Below are positions 33,622 to 42,675 of a stretch of DNA of 64,000 nucleotides, one piece after another. Where the stretch lies: positions 372,001-436,000 of the forward strand of contig NZ_JAAIXY010000001.1 in assembly GCF_010894455.1 (NCBI RefSeq), given 5' to 3'. How positions within the stretch are numbered: position 1 is the first letter of the stretch; each line of letters begins with the position of its first letter. Source of the stretch: Myxococcus eversor. GTDB lineage: Bacteria > Myxococcota > Myxococcia > Myxococcales > Myxococcaceae. A program made the position numbers and the translations under genes. Below the pieces are notes generated by a model. It had not been told where the DNA came from and made no database searches. It worked only from the letters and a program-made list of their open reading frames with translations.

Positions 33622-34314
33622 ATGGGAAACGTGGATCGCGCCCTCGTCCGGGATGTGGGTGCCGTGGCGCTGGCGTCCGGAGTGGTGGGCGTGTCGTTTG
33701 GCGCGCTCGCGGTGGCGGCGGGGCTGTCGGTGTGGATGGCCCTGTTCATGTCGGTGGTGGTGTTCGCGGGCGGCGCGCAGTTCGTCGCGGTGGGGATGGT
33801 GGCGGCGGGTGCCACGCCGGTGGCGGCGGTGTTCGCGGGGCTGTTGCTGAACGCGCGGCACCTGCCGTTTGGAATGGCGGTGGCGGACGTGTTGGGGAAG
33901 CGGTGGCCCACGCGGTTGTTGGGCGCGCACCTGATGGTGGATGAGTCGGTGGCCTTCGCCCTGGCGCAGCGGGAGCCGGGGCGCAAGCGCGCCGCCTATT
34001 GGTTGTGTGGCGGCATGCTGTTCGTGGCGTGGAACCTGGGCGTGGTGGTGGGCGGCTGGGCGGGACGCACGGTGGGCAACCCGGAGCTCCTGGGGCTCGA
34101 CGCGGCGTTCCCCGCGAGCATGCTCGCGCTGCTGTTGCCGTCGTTGCTTCCGCCCAAGGAGGAGGACGCGTCCGAAGGGGTGAGGCTCAAGGCCACCAAG
34201 GGGCGACGGGTGGCGCTGGTGGGAGCGCTCATCGCCCTGGCGGCGACGCCGTTGTTGCCCGTGGGTGTGCCGGTGTTGCTGTCGATTCTCGCCGTGGGAG
34301 TGGCCCTGCGATGA
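33622..34314 (+). CDS. azlC: AzlC family branched-chain amino acid exporter subunit
   Basis: A 230-residue integral membrane protein with about six to seven hydrophobic helices and the conserved N-terminal GVSFGALAV, FAGGAQF and NARHLPFG segments. AzlC with AzlD exports branched-chain amino acids or analogues across the inner membrane. The ATG is preceded by CACATT at the expected -10 distance from TTGACG, which puts the transcript start next to the ATG. Its stop overlaps the azlD ATG as ATGA. Regulation by the divergent XRE-cupin protein is likely. The exact amino acid cannot be told from sequence. Confidence 0.93.
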   Translation: MGNVDRALVRDVGAVALASGVVGVSFGALAVAAGLSVWMALFMSVVVFAGGAQFVAVGMVAAGATPVAAVFAGLLLNARHLPFGMAVADVLGKRWPTRLLGAHLMVDESVAFALAQREPGRKRAAYWLCGGMLFVAWNLGVVVGGWAGRTVGNPELLGLDAAFPASMLALLLPSLLPPKEEDASEGVRLKATKGRRVALVGALIALAATPLLPVGVPVLLSILAVGVALR

Positions 34315-34619
34315 CGCTGTTGCCCATTCTGGTGCTGGCGGTGGGGACGTTCGGCTTTCGAATCGCGGGGCCGTTGTTGAGCGAGCGGCTCCAGTTGTCC
34401 GAAAGGGTGCAGGGGCTGATGTCCATGGCGACCATCGCGATGCTGGCGGCGCTCGTGGCCACGTCGACGTTGATTGTGCAGGGAGGCTTCGCGGGGTGGG
34501 CGAGGCCGGCGGGGGTGTTCGTCGGAGCGCTCCTGGCCTGGCGTCGGCTGCCCTTCATCGCGGTGGTGGTGGCGGCGGCTGTCACCGCGGCGGGACTGCG
34601 CCTGCTTGGGGTTCCGTAG
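34311..34619 (+). CDS. azlD: AzlD family transporter subunit
   Basis: The product (102 residues) has three to four hydrophobic helices and the VGTFGFRIAGP N-terminal segment characteristic of AzlD. It partners AzlC in a two-gene exporter. The start overlaps the azlC stop by 4 bases, so expression is coupled. The length is normal for the family. Confidence 0.92.
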   Translation: MTLLPILVLAVGTFGFRIAGPLLSERLQLSERVQGLMSMATIAMLAALVATSTLIVQGGFAGWARPAGVFVGALLAWRRLPFIAVVVAAAVTAAGLRLLGVP

Positions 34620-34733
34620 CGCCGCCCTGGCGGATGCCTGTGATAGGGTTTCGCGGCCCCCGAAGCGAGGGGGCGACGAAGCAGTATCTCGAGTGGAAGG
34701 CGCCGTTCAGGTCCTTGACGCGGAGATGCTCAC

Positions 34734-34973
34734 ATGAAGAAGAAGCTGCTCGCGGTGTGCATGGTGCTGGGAATGCCCTTCGGGTTCGCGATGGGGATGA
34801 TGTCGAGCCCGTCCGAAGCGGAGGCCAGTGGTGGATATGTCTGTCTCACCGAGTACTACTCGGACGACACGTACTCGCAACAGGTGGGCACCGAAGGTTG
34901 TGGTTGTTGGACGCCGTGCAAGCTCTTCGGGCAGCGGACGGAGTATGCCGTGAGGGAATGCACTCCCTGCTGA
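34734..34973 (+). CDS. Small secreted Cys-rich protein (DUF6289-like)
   Basis: This 79-residue protein has a signal peptide of about 30 residues ending in EAEASG and a mature part with six Cys, including CGCWTPC and a C-terminal CTPC. The YYSDDTYSQQVGT block resembles the DUF6289-type peptides common in myxobacteria. Its neighbour on the opposite strand has a related KYYDKTYTTVLGT block, so they may be diverged copies. There is no catalytic motif; it could be a secreted or periplasmic disulfide-stabilised peptide. A bidirectional hairpin separates the two genes. Confidence 0.75.
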   Translation: MKKKLLAVCMVLGMPFGFAMGMMSSPSEAEASGGYVCLTEYYSDDTYSQQVGTEGCGCWTPCKLFGQRTEYAVRECTPC

Positions 34974-34990
34974 GGCTCGTGCAGGAGGGC

Positions 34991-35017
34991 GGCCCGCTCC
35001 GGGACAGGGAGCGGGCC
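34991..35017. terminator. Bidirectional terminator between convergent small secreted genes
   Basis: A perfect 10-bp stem (34991-35000 with 35008-35017) has a 7-nt loop and sits between two convergent stops. Confidence 0.7.
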
Positions 35018-35026
35018 GTGAGTCAC

Positions 35027-35290
35027 TCAGGGACAGGTGCCCTGGTTGTACCGCTTGGGATAGAGCGTCAGGGCCCCGGTGTAGACAGGCGACGCGCCAC
35101 ACTCGCACTGCATCGTGCCGAGCACCGTCGTATAGGTCTTGTCGTAATACTTGATGATGTACTGGCTGTCGCAGATGGCCTGCGCGGACACCTCGCCCTC
35201 GGGCAAGGGGACTTCGGCTCCGCCTTCGTTTCCGCCACCGCAGCCCACGAACAGCGCCGCCGCCAGCAGTCCTCCGAGAATGCTTCGCAT
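35027..35290 (-). CDS. Small lipoprotein related to the opposite-strand secreted peptide
   Basis: The product (87 residues) starts at the ATG at 35290, with a lipoprotein signal ending in FVGC. After a short Gly/Glu spacer the mature part has QYIIKYYDKTYTTVLGT, then a CECG motif and a terminal Cys. The YYxxTYxxxxGT spacing is shared with the secreted protein encoded convergently at 34734-34973. An upstream extension of the frame lacks signal features and is not used. Function unknown. Confidence 0.75.
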   Translation of the reverse strand: MRSILGGLLAAALFVGCGGGNEGGAEVPLPEGEVSAQAICDSQYIIKYYDKTYTTVLGTMQCECGASPVYTGALTLYPKRYNQGTCP

Positions 35291-35584
35291 GCGTCCTCCA
35301 GGAACGGGTCTCAGGTGCATGTTGCACGTCGAGATTAGGTGATTGGACACTCCGCTGAAACCGTGCGTCCGATGACGCGGTGCGCGCCGGGTTTTCAAGC
35401 AACCGTGGACGAAACCTTCAGCCTGTCTAGACGATGGAGCCTCGATAGAGTCCCCCGTCATGGGCGTTGAGGGCACGTGCGCTTCACGAGGGCATCCGTC
35501 GTCATCTCAGCAGAACGGCTCGTGAGTGACGAATCAAGCAACCGAGCTGGCGCCAGATGTCGTGAGTCGTGATAGCTGCGATAC

Positions 35585-36991
35585 ATGCGAACGAACGGAC
35601 GATGGCTCGGATTGACGTTGCTGACGACAACCCTCTGCCTCGCTGCCTGTGACTCGGACGATGACAACCCGGGTCCGGATGACGCGGGAGTGGGTGATGC
35701 CGGCACGCCGGACGCCGGTGGCTCGGATGCAGGGACTGACGCTGGCCCCACGGACCCAGGCCTGGAGCAGGGCGACGGCGTCTCTCGCGAGTCCACGGTG
35801 GTGGGTGGACACTCGGTGGACCGCTACACGTGGACGGACTCGCGGGGCCGCCCTCGCACGGTGTCGCTGAAGCGGCAGACGCCCGCGGGCAATGGAGGCT
35901 ATGCCGTCCAGTTGACGTATCAGGTCCAGGCCGGCGCGGACTGGCGCACGGTGACGGTGGATGGCACGGGCGGCGGTGAGAGCGGCTTCGGCTACTTCGT
36001 CGGACACGAGCTGTACCGCACGTTCGACAACGGCTCGTCCGGCACCATCGCGGGGCTGCATGGAGAGGATGACTCGCCGCTGGGGTACGGCTTCGCGGTG
36101 CAGGGTTCGCACTCGGCCATCGTTCCGGGCTCCACGTCCGCCAGCCATACCTTCACGACGGCCTATCCGAAGTGGGGCACCCGCGTCGCCATGCCGGATG
36201 TGACGGCGAATACGCCCGCGGCGCTGGCGGCCCATCAGAAGTTCATGGTGCCCGTCACCCTTCGGTGGGTCTTCGAGAAGGGCACGGACTTCCCGCGCTT
36301 CGACACCCGGTTGGACCTGGGCGAGGCGGTGGCGGGGCAGCTCTCCTTCGACATGCGCGGGCCCTACGGCGTCGTGGAGTTCGCGGACTCGGACACCCAG
36401 GCCCCGCTCAGCAACGTGCAGTGGGGTGACACGCGCAATCACTTCACCACGCAGTCCCCCGTGGCGGGCTCGTTGACGACGCAGGCGGGGTGGACGTGGA
36501 ACGAGCCCATCGGCGCCACGCGCAAGTATCACAGCCTGCTCGCGCGCCACTCGGGGACGGGCGTGCTGTACGAGCTGGGGCTCGTGGAGCTGAAGCTGGG
36601 CCAGGACGCGGGGCTCGTGTACGGCGGCTACAGCACCAACAACGGCTCGACGAAGGCGGCCACGGGACGGGCGCTGTTGAGCGGGGACTTCTCCGCGGGC
36701 GAGTGGCCCTTCCAGTCCGCGCAGTACAGCGGGCTCAATCCGAACACGGGCGTGACGGGGAAGAAGTTCGCGTGGGGCTCCAGCCCGTTCTACGGCTCGG
36801 CGCTCACCAGCGTGTACTTCAACAACGATTTCAGCTCGCCCATCACCGCCTTCCCCGCGAGCAAGGCGCTGCTCTACCGGACCTGCGTGGTGCTGGGCGT
36901 GTCTCCCTTCACCGACGCGAACCGGAAGTCCCTGACGCGAGGAGTGGCGGAGAGCGCGTCCCCGAGCTGCGCGACGGCCGAGCCACTCTGA
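35585..36991 (+). CDS. Large hypothetical lipoprotein
   Basis: This 468-residue protein has a signal ending in LAAC (Cys22) followed by an Asp/Gly/Ala/Pro spacer with DAG repeats, a common surface-lipoprotein linker in myxobacteria. The rest (about 65-468) is beta-rich with many Gly, Thr, Ser and aromatic residues, for example VDRYTWTDSRGRPRTV and YGGYSTNNG. This suggests a beta-sandwich or lectin-like fold. I recognise no catalytic signature. It is probably surface-exposed on the outer membrane. A 12-bp hairpin follows. Confidence 0.8.
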   Translation: MRTNGRWLGLTLLTTTLCLAACDSDDDNPGPDDAGVGDAGTPDAGGSDAGTDAGPTDPGLEQGDGVSRESTVVGGHSVDRYTWTDSRGRPRTVSLKRQTPAGNGGYAVQLTYQVQAGADWRTVTVDGTGGGESGFGYFVGHELYRTFDNGSSGTIAGLHGEDDSPLGYGFAVQGSHSAIVPGSTSASHTFTTAYPKWGTRVAMPDVTANTPAALAAHQKFMVPVTLRWVFEKGTDFPRFDTRLDLGEAVAGQLSFDMRGPYGVVEFADSDTQAPLSNVQWGDTRNHFTTQSPVAGSLTTQAGWTWNEPIGATRKYHSLLARHSGTGVLYELGLVELKLGQDAGLVYGGYSTNNGSTKAATGRALLSGDFSAGEWPFQSAQYSGLNPNTGVTGKKFAWGSSPFYGSALTSVYFNNDFSSPITAFPASKALLYRTCVVLGVSPFTDANRKSLTRGVAESASPSCATAEPL

Positions 36992-37002
36992 GTCCGCCTG
37001 GT

Positions 37003-37033
37003 GGAGGCCCGTGATGTTCCGTCACGGGCCTCC
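37003..37033 (+). terminator. Terminator hairpin after the large lipoprotein gene
   Basis: A perfect 12-bp stem (37003-37014 with 37022-37033) closes a 7-nt loop, 11 bp after the stop. Confidence 0.72.
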
Positions 37034-37049
37034 GCGGGTGGGTCGATGA

Positions 37050-37055
37050 TATGAT
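37050..37055 (+). promoter_or_regulatory. -10 box of the 37062 gene
   Basis: TATGAT lies 6 nt before the ATG at 37062 and directly after a terminator, so it is likely the gene's own promoter. Confidence 0.45.
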
Positions 37056-37061
37056 GAGGCC

Positions 37062-37559
37062 ATGAGGACGTTGATGGATTGGCTCATGATTCTCCTGCCA
37101 TTCGCCGGGCTTGTCTTGCTCTGGGTCGTCTCGATTGCGCGAGAGAAGCAGCGTGCCGAAAAACTCTATCGGTTCATCGATGAGGGCTCGCTGAGCGAGG
37201 TCCAGTCCATGCTCTCGAAGCAGGCTTTCCCGAACCTGCGAACAGGGGTCGTCGCGAGCGCCATCGAAAGAGCCGTTGAAGCAAGACAGCCCGCTGTTCT
37301 CGATTATCTCCTGAGCTCGGACCTGAAGCTGCTGACGCCTGGTCAGAAGCTCGCTTCGTTTCTCCATGAGCAGTCGCTGCGAGGTGGCTGGAGAGCCGTT
37401 GTTCTCTGGCGGTCTCGAACCGCGCACCCATTCGAGCCCTGGAGGGATTTGAGCAAGAAGGACAAATCGAAGTTGAGGAACAGGGCCTGTCGCGGCGGTG
37501 CCGCGGAGGCTTCAACGGCCCATCTTCGCCTTGAGCTTGGACGATGGACTGTCTCCTGA
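37062..37559 (+). CDS. Hypothetical protein with N-terminal membrane helix
   Basis: The product (165 residues) has a hydrophobic N-terminal helix (about residues 5-25) that would anchor it in the membrane. A soluble helical region follows with LYRFIDEGSLSEVQSML and VLDYLLSSDLKLL, which resemble ankyrin-like helix pairs without a complete repeat. The last 40 residues are more basic and look less conserved, so a late frameshift cannot be excluded. Base composition is a little lower in GC than the neighbours. It ends 17 bp before the crdA stop on the other strand. Function unknown. Confidence 0.62.
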   Translation: MRTLMDWLMILLPFAGLVLLWVVSIAREKQRAEKLYRFIDEGSLSEVQSMLSKQAFPNLRTGVVASAIERAVEARQPAVLDYLLSSDLKLLTPGQKLASFLHEQSLRGGWRAVVLWRSRTAHPFEPWRDLSKKDKSKLRNRACRGGAAEASTAHLRLELGRWTVS

Positions 37560-37575
37560 CCGGAGACATCGTGGG

Positions 37576-39075
37576 TCATGCCTCGGACGAGCCCCGCCGC
37601 AGCCCCAGCGCCTTCATCTTCTTGTAGAAGTGTCCACGCTCCAGGTCCAGCAGTCGCGCGGCCTCCGTCACGTTGTCGTGGGTATGGGCAAGCACGTACA
37701 GGATGATCTCCCGCTCGGCGTCCTCCACCTGTTCGCGGAAGGTCTTGTCGGCCCGGGGCTGGAAGCCCGCCTGGACGGGCGCTGACACCGGGGGAGGGGG
37801 CGCCACCAGGGCCGGAGCCGGCGTGCTGGCCGCCACCACCACGGCCGAATCGACGGTGGGCGGAGGCGGAGTCAGCGCCGCCGTCACTTCCACCGGAGGC
37901 GGCACGCCACCGCGCCCCCGGGGCAGCAGCTCCAGCGCGTCCGTCCGGGTGACGATGGGGCCCTCGCAGAGGATGGCCAGTCGCTCGACCAGGTTGCGCA
38001 GCTCGCGCACGTTGCCCGGATAGTCATACGCGCTCATCACCGACAGCGCGTCCGGAGACAGCGTCAGCGGGCGGCGCCCGTTCTTCGCGCACGCCTCGCG
38101 GAGGAAGGCCCCCATGAGGTCCGGCAGGTCCTCGCGCCGTTCGCGCAGGGGCGGCGAGTGAATCTGGACGACGTTGATGCGGTAATACAAATCCTCGCGG
38201 AAGCGCCCCGCGGAGATCTCCTTCTCCAGATTCTTGTTCGTCGCCGCGATGACCCGCACGTCCACCTTGAGCGTCTCGGCGCCGCCCACCCGCTCCAGCT
38301 CGCCCTCCTGCAACACGCGCAGGAGCTTGGCCTGCATGGCCGGCGGCATGTCCCCAATCTCGTCGAGGAACAGCGTGCCCTCGTGGGCCAGCTCGAACTT
38401 GCCGCGCCGCACGCTCACCGCTCCGGTGAAGGCGCCCTTCTCGTGGCCGAACAGTTCACTTTCAATCAACTCGTGAGGCACCGCCGCGCAGTTGAGCTTC
38501 ACGAACGGGTTGGCCTTGCGCCGCGAGTTCTGGTGCAGCGCCCGGGCGATGAGCTCCTTGCCCGTGCCGTTCTCACCGGTAATCAGCACCCGCCCCTCCG
38601 AGGGCGCCGTGCGCTGGATGAGCGAGAAGATGCGCTGCATGGCCGGGCCGCTGCCCACCATGTCGTAGCGCCCGAGCTGCTCGCGCAGCTCCCTGAGCTC
38701 CTCCATCGCCGCCTGGTGCTTGAGCACGTTGCGCAGCGCGACGAGCAGCCGCTCCCGGGCGATGGGCTTCTCCAGGAAGTCCCTCGCGCCCAGTTGGGTC
38801 GCCTTCACCGCCGTGTCGATGGTGCCGTGCCCCGACATCATGATGACGGGCAGCTCCGGCTTGAGCTCCGTGAGCCGGGCCAGCGCCGTCAGCCCATCCA
38901 TGTCCGGCATCTTCACGTCCATCAACACCGCGTCCACCGGACGCGCGCTCACCACGTCGAGCGCCACCTGGCCGCTGGCCGCCAGATGTGTCTGATACCC
39001 GGCAAGCTGTAACGACTGGCTCAGGGTCAGCAGAATGTTCTTCTCGTCATCGACGATGAGGACGGATGCGGGCAT
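37576..39075 (-). CDS. crdA: CrdA-like sigma-54-dependent response regulator (NtrC family)
   Basis: A 499-residue protein. The receiver domain (1-115) has phosphoacceptor Asp53 in VLMDVKMP. The AAA+ domain (about 135-375) carries Walker A GENGTGKE, the sigma-54 contact GAFTGA and Walker [10 protein letters not shown] Pro/Val-rich linker leads to a Fis-type HTH with [19 protein letters not shown]. Divergence from crdB and the che3 genes matches the M. xanthus che3 locus, where CrdA controls developmental gene expression and CheA3 removes its phosphate. No CrdS-like kinase is seen in this window. The name rests on synteny and architecture. Confidence 0.93.
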   Translation of the reverse strand: MPASVLIVDDEKNILLTLSQSLQLAGYQTHLAASGQVALDVVSARPVDAVLMDVKMPDMDGLTALARLTELKPELPVIMMSGHGTIDTAVKATQLGARDFLEKPIARERLLVALRNVLKHQAAMEELRELREQLGRYDMVGSGPAMQRIFSLIQRTAPSEGRVLITGENGTGKELIARALHQNSRRKANPFVKLNCAAVPHELIESELFGHEKGAFTGAVSVRRGKFELAHEGTLFLDEIGDMPPAMQAKLLRVLQEGELERVGGAETLKVDVRVIAATNKNLEKEISAGRFREDLYYRINVVQIHSPPLRERREDLPDLMGAFLREACAKNGRRPLTLSPDALSVMSAYDYPGNVRELRNLVERLAILCEGPIVTRTDALELLPRGRGGVPPPVEVTAALTPPPPTVDSAVVVAASTPAPALVAPPPPVSAPVQAGFQPRADKTFREQVEDAEREIILYVLAHTHDNVTEAARLLDLERGHFYKKMKALGLRRGSSEA

Positions 39076-39202
39076 GTGGGGCGCTCCCGGCCGGGGGCCA
39101 CGTCACGCGGCCGCTTCACGGGCAAGGGCCACAATCTCACGGAAATTATTTGGACATTCAAGGGTTTCGGGGCGCGGGGGGGTGTCTCGAAAGGGACAAA
39201 TG

Positions 39203-39208
39203 CTTTGA
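39203..39208 (+). promoter_or_regulatory. -35-like box upstream of crdB
   Basis: TTGACT lies about 90 nt before the crdB start with ACTACA-like sequence 17-18 nt downstream. A CrdA-type regulator would imply sigma-54, but I see no clear GG/GC -24/-12 pair. Confidence 0.3.
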
Positions 39209-39244
39209 CTCACCCCTCCGACTGCGACTACACGCGACCCGAAT

Positions 39245-39261
39245 ACCCGCCCCCTGCGGGT
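39245..39261 (+). other. Short hairpin plus T-rich tract before crdB
   Basis: A 6-bp stem ACCCGC (39245-39250) pairs with GCGGGT (39256-39261), followed by a T-rich stretch and the GGGAGGA ribosome site. It could be an attenuator or simply a leader hairpin. Confidence 0.3.
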
Positions 39262-39295
39262 GCTTCTTTCGTTTTCAAGATTTTCGGGAGGAATG

Positions 39296-40048
39296 ATGCG
39301 TCGGATTTCTCTTTGGGCGGGCCTCGGCCTTGCCATGGCCGTGCTGACCGGCTGCCCCCCCAGCTACCCCAACTGCAATGACGATTCGACCTGCTCCGAG
39401 AAGGGCGAGGTCTGCGTCCAGGGCCAGTGCCAGGAGTGCGCCACCGACGCGAACTGCAAGGAGGGCTTTACGTGCCAGGGCAACAAGTGCGCGCCCAAGC
39501 CCCCCGAGTGCACGGTGGACAACCAGTGCGGTGATGGCCGCATCTGCGAGGCCGGCAAGTGCGCCGAGGCCCAGTGCAAGGACGACTCGGCGTGCCCCTC
39601 CGGTGGCAAGTGCCAGGCCGGCCGCTGCCAGGTTCCCTCGGACACCTGCGCGGCCAACTCCGACTGCGGTGAGGGTCAGGAGTGCAGCTCCGGCCGCTGC
39701 GTGACGGCCGCCGCCGACAAGTGCGACTGGAGCCCGGTGCGCTTCGGCTTCAACGAGTCCTCCCTGACCTCGGAGGCCCAGCAGCGCCTGTCCGACCTGG
39801 CCACGTGCCTGAAGACGGGCCAGCAGGGCAAGCTGACCCTGGCGGGCCACGCCGACGAGCGCGGCACCGAGGAGTACAACCTCCAGCTGTCCAACCGCCG
39901 CGCGCAGGCCGTCAAGCGCTACCTGACGGACCTGGGCGTGAAGTCCAACTCGGTGACGACGGTGGGTTACGGTGAGACCCGCCCGGCCAGCAACGCCTCT
40001 TCCGAGGACGCCTGGTCCGAGAACCGCCGCGTCGAGTTCCAGCGCTAG
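39296..40048 (+). CDS. crdB: CrdB-like outer-membrane lipoprotein with Cys-rich repeats and OmpA domain
   Basis: The protein has 250 residues, with two consecutive ATGs after GGGAGGA; I use the second (39296). The lipoprotein signal ends in LTGC. Residues 25-140 contain about 20 Cys in short CxxxxxCxxG-type repeats typical of myxobacterial surface lipoproteins. An OmpA/Pal peptidoglycan-binding domain (about 145-250) has LAGHADERGTEEYN, LSNRRAQAVKRYL and NRRVEFQ. It begins the che3 gene string. In M. xanthus CrdB is an accessory envelope protein of Che3 signalling. Confidence 0.9.
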   Translation: MRRISLWAGLGLAMAVLTGCPPSYPNCNDDSTCSEKGEVCVQGQCQECATDANCKEGFTCQGNKCAPKPPECTVDNQCGDGRICEAGKCAEAQCKDDSACPSGGKCQAGRCQVPSDTCAANSDCGEGQECSSGRCVTAAADKCDWSPVRFGFNESSLTSEAQQRLSDLATCLKTGQQGKLTLAGHADERGTEEYNLQLSNRRAQAVKRYLTDLGVKSNSVTTVGYGETRPASNASSEDAWSENRRVEFQR

Positions 40049-40075
40049 TTGAGGCTGGGGTAGGCTGTGCGCCAC

Positions 40076-40510
40076 ATGGCCGTCCACGAGCCGGAAGCGC
40101 GGCAGTCCTATCTCGTTTTTGCCTGCGGTAGCAGTTGGTACGCGGTACCCGCGGAGAGCGCGGCGGAGGTGGTTACCTTCCCCGAGCTGACGCGGGTACC
40201 GGGCTCCCCTGCCCACCTGTTGGGCGTGTTCGCCCACCGAGGAGAGGTCATCCCGGTGGTCGACATGGGCCTGCTGGTGGCGGGGGTGAGCCAATCCTCG
40301 CGGCGGGCCGTGCTGGTGCGGCTGCCGCGTGGCACGCTCGGCCTCACGGCGTCCACGGTGGCGGGTGTGTCCCCGGTGACGGGCGCGCTGGAGCCCCTGG
40401 GCTCCGCCGGCGTCCAGGTCCACCTGCGGGGCCCCGCCAAGAGTGGCCCCAGGGATGTGGCCGTCATCGACCCCGAAGGGCTCTTCGACCATCTCAGCCA
40501 GGGGGCTTGA
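40076..40510 (+). CDS. cheW3: CheW-like coupling protein
   Basis: A 144-residue protein of the CheW fold, with FACGSSWYAVPAE at the start and ITP-type VIPVVDMG. It links receptors to the CheA kinase. TAGGCT lies 9 nt before the ATG, so a secondary promoter inside the cluster is possible. The next CheW-like gene starts 3 bp after the stop. Confidence 0.9.
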   Translation: MAVHEPEARQSYLVFACGSSWYAVPAESAAEVVTFPELTRVPGSPAHLLGVFAHRGEVIPVVDMGLLVAGVSQSSRRAVLVRLPRGTLGLTASTVAGVSPVTGALEPLGSAGVQVHLRGPAKSGPRDVAVIDPEGLFDHLSQGA

Positions 40511-40513
40511 CCC

Positions 40514-40888
40514 ATGGCTCCAGCCAGTCCCGTCCGGGGCATGCTGTTCTGCCATGCGGGCCCGCATCGGCTCGCCTTCGCCGCGCACGAGGTGCTCGCC
40601 ATCTCCTCTCCCGGTGAGGAGGCGGACGCGGCCTCTGCCCGGCTGGCGTTCCAGGCTCCGGCGGGCGCCATGCGGGTGCTGGTGGCGGCCTCGGGCGGCG
40701 CGGTGGGGGTGGACACGCTCGAAATCGACGCGGAGTCGCACCCGGTGCTTCCCGCGCCCTGTGTGACGGTGCACGCCTCGGGGGGCAGCCTGCGGGGTTT
40801 CGTGCTGGCGCGCGGGGTGCTGTGGCCGCTGTTGGGCCTGGCGGACTTCGAGCGCTTCCTGCGGGGCCTGGTTCGGGGGGCGGCATGA
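40514..40888 (+). CDS. crdC: CrdC-like second CheW-fold protein
   Basis: The product (124 residues) is a degenerate CheW-type protein, with MLFCHAGPHRLAFAAHEV as the first strands and GFVLARGVLWPLLGLADF at the end. It is shorter and more hydrophobic than canonical CheW. In the M. xanthus che3 locus the gene between cheW3 and mcp3A is crdC, an accessory component of the Che3 pathway. It overlaps the receptor gene as ATGA. The symbol is assigned by position. Confidence 0.8.
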   Translation: MAPASPVRGMLFCHAGPHRLAFAAHEVLAISSPGEEADAASARLAFQAPAGAMRVLVAASGGAVGVDTLEIDAESHPVLPAPCVTVHASGGSLRGFVLARGVLWPLLGLADFERFLRGLVRGAA

Positions 40889-42675
40889 CGGGGCCCAGGG
40901 ACGTGCGGGGCCTGGCCCGGTGGCTGGCGCGTCCGGTGGCGCCCGCCAGCTCGGTGGGCATCTCCCTGGCGCTGCTGCATGGCCTGCTGACGGAGGCGCT
41001 TCCCGTCGAGTCGTGGCCGCGCTTCCTGGGGCTCGTCGTCCTCGTCACGGCGCTGTCGCTGTGGCTCATCCAACTGCATGCGCGGCGCTCGCTGCGGGTG
41101 CTGTACGCCGTGGGCGACGGGCGGCTGTCGGCTTCGTCGGAGCATCTCAAGGCGGCGTTGTTGGAAGCCCGGGGCTTTCCCGAGCGGTGTTTCTCCTTCG
41201 CGCTCCAGAGCTGGCTGGTGGGCGCGTTGGTGGTGGCCTTCATCTTCATCCCCTGGGTGGACGCGCCCCTGTCGCTGGGGCCGCGCATCCTGCTCGTGGG
41301 CGTGTCGCTGGGCTCGCTGACGGCGCTGCTCATCTACCTGCTGGTGGTGCGCCGCTGCCGGGAGGCGGTGGAGCTCATCGCGGCCCGGGGCCTGTCGCCC
41401 ATGGAGGTGGTGGCCGCGGCGCCGCCCCGACGGCTGCATATCCGCCGCCGCATGGTGCTCTTCACCGCCATCGCGGTGCTCACGCCGTCGCTGTTCATCC
41501 TCGACGCCACCGTCAGCCGCACCTCGCGCGCCATGGACGACGTGGTGCGGGCCCACTCGCCGGAGGAGCAGGACGCGGCGCTGCGGCGGGCGGATGACGG
41601 ACGAGGGCTGGCGGTGGCGGGGCTGGTCGCCATCCTCGTGCTGCTGACGGCATACCTGGGGGGCACCGTCATCGCGGCGCCGCTGCGCGCCATCACCGAG
41701 GATGCCACCCGCATCGCCCAGGGGGACTTGCGTCCTCCACGAGTCATCGCCGCCGAGGACGAGGTGTGGGCCACCTCCGCCGCCTTCGCGCAGATGCAGG
41801 CGCAGCTCGGCCAGGCGCTCACCCAGCTGCGGCGCGCGGGGCTTCAAATCTCCACCACCACGGAGCAACTGGTGGCCACGTCCGGGGAGCAGGAGTCCGG
41901 CGCGGACGAACAGGCCAGCTCGCTCAACGTGACGAGCGCGACGACGGAGGAGCTGGCGCGCTCGGCGCAGCAGATCGCCGGCAACGCGGAGTCGGTGTCC
42001 ACCATCGCCGAGTCGACGTTCGCCGCCGCGCAGACGGGGCAGCGGGGCGCCGCCGCCTTCCTGGGCGCCATGCAGCGCATGAAGCAGGACAACCAGGCCA
42101 TCGCGGACGCGGTGGTGCGGTTGAACAAGCGCGTGCAGCAGATTGGCAAGGTGGTGGAGTTCATCAACGAGCTGGCCGACAAGACGGACCTGCTGGCGCT
42201 CAACGCGGAGCTGGAGGGGACCAAGGCGGGCGAGGTGGGGCGGGGCTTCTCGCTGGTGGCCGCGGAGATGCGCAGGCTGGCGGAGAACGTCATCCGGTCC
42301 ACCAAGGCGATTGAGCAGCTCATCGCGGAGATTCGCGACGCCACGCACGCGGCGGTGATGGCGACGGAGGCGGGGCTGAAGGCGATGGACGCGGGCACGG
42401 TGCTGGCGGCCGAAGTGGACGAAAGCCTGAGCCTCATCCTGGAGCTGGCGCGGCAGACGTCGCACGCGGTGCGCAGCATCTCCCTGGCCACGCAGCAGCA
42501 GCAGACGGGTACCGACCAGCTCGCCGCGGCCATGGGGGACATCCTGCGCGTCACGGAGCAGAACTCGGCGGCCACCAAGCAGATGGCGGTGGCGAACGCG
42601 GACCTGTCCACCCTGTCGAGGGACCTCAAGCGCGTGGTGGAGCGCTTCCACGTCGTGGCCGGGGAGGACGCATGA
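40885..42675 (+). CDS. mcp3A: Methyl-accepting chemotaxis protein Mcp3A-like, membrane-embedded without a periplasmic sensor
   Basis: The receptor has 596 residues and about six membrane helices in the first 300, with only short loops, so no periplasmic ligand domain exists. A HAMP-like segment (about 265-310, PLRAITEDATRIAQGDL) precedes the long signalling helices. The hairpin tip reads DKTDLLALNAELEGTKAGEVGRGFSLVA (core TDLLALNAELEG), a divergent form of the usual QTNLLALNAAIEAARAGE. It overlaps crdC and mcp3B by 4 bases on each side. The missing sensor suggests it detects membrane or envelope state. Confidence 0.92.
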   Translation: MTGPRDVRGLARWLARPVAPASSVGISLALLHGLLTEALPVESWPRFLGLVVLVTALSLWLIQLHARRSLRVLYAVGDGRLSASSEHLKAALLEARGFPERCFSFALQSWLVGALVVAFIFIPWVDAPLSLGPRILLVGVSLGSLTALLIYLLVVRRCREAVELIAARGLSPMEVVAAAPPRRLHIRRRMVLFTAIAVLTPSLFILDATVSRTSRAMDDVVRAHSPEEQDAALRRADDGRGLAVAGLVAILVLLTAYLGGTVIAAPLRAITEDATRIAQGDLRPPRVIAAEDEVWATSAAFAQMQAQLGQALTQLRRAGLQISTTTEQLVATSGEQESGADEQASSLNVTSATTEELARSAQQIAGNAESVSTIAESTFAAAQTGQRGAAAFLGAMQRMKQDNQAIADAVVRLNKRVQQIGKVVEFINELADKTDLLALNAELEGTKAGEVGRGFSLVAAEMRRLAENVIRSTKAIEQLIAEIRDATHAAVMATEAGLKAMDAGTVLAAEVDESLSLILELARQTSHAVRSISLATQQQQTGTDQLAAAMGDILRVTEQNSAATKQMAVANADLSTLSRDLKRVVERFHVVAGEDA

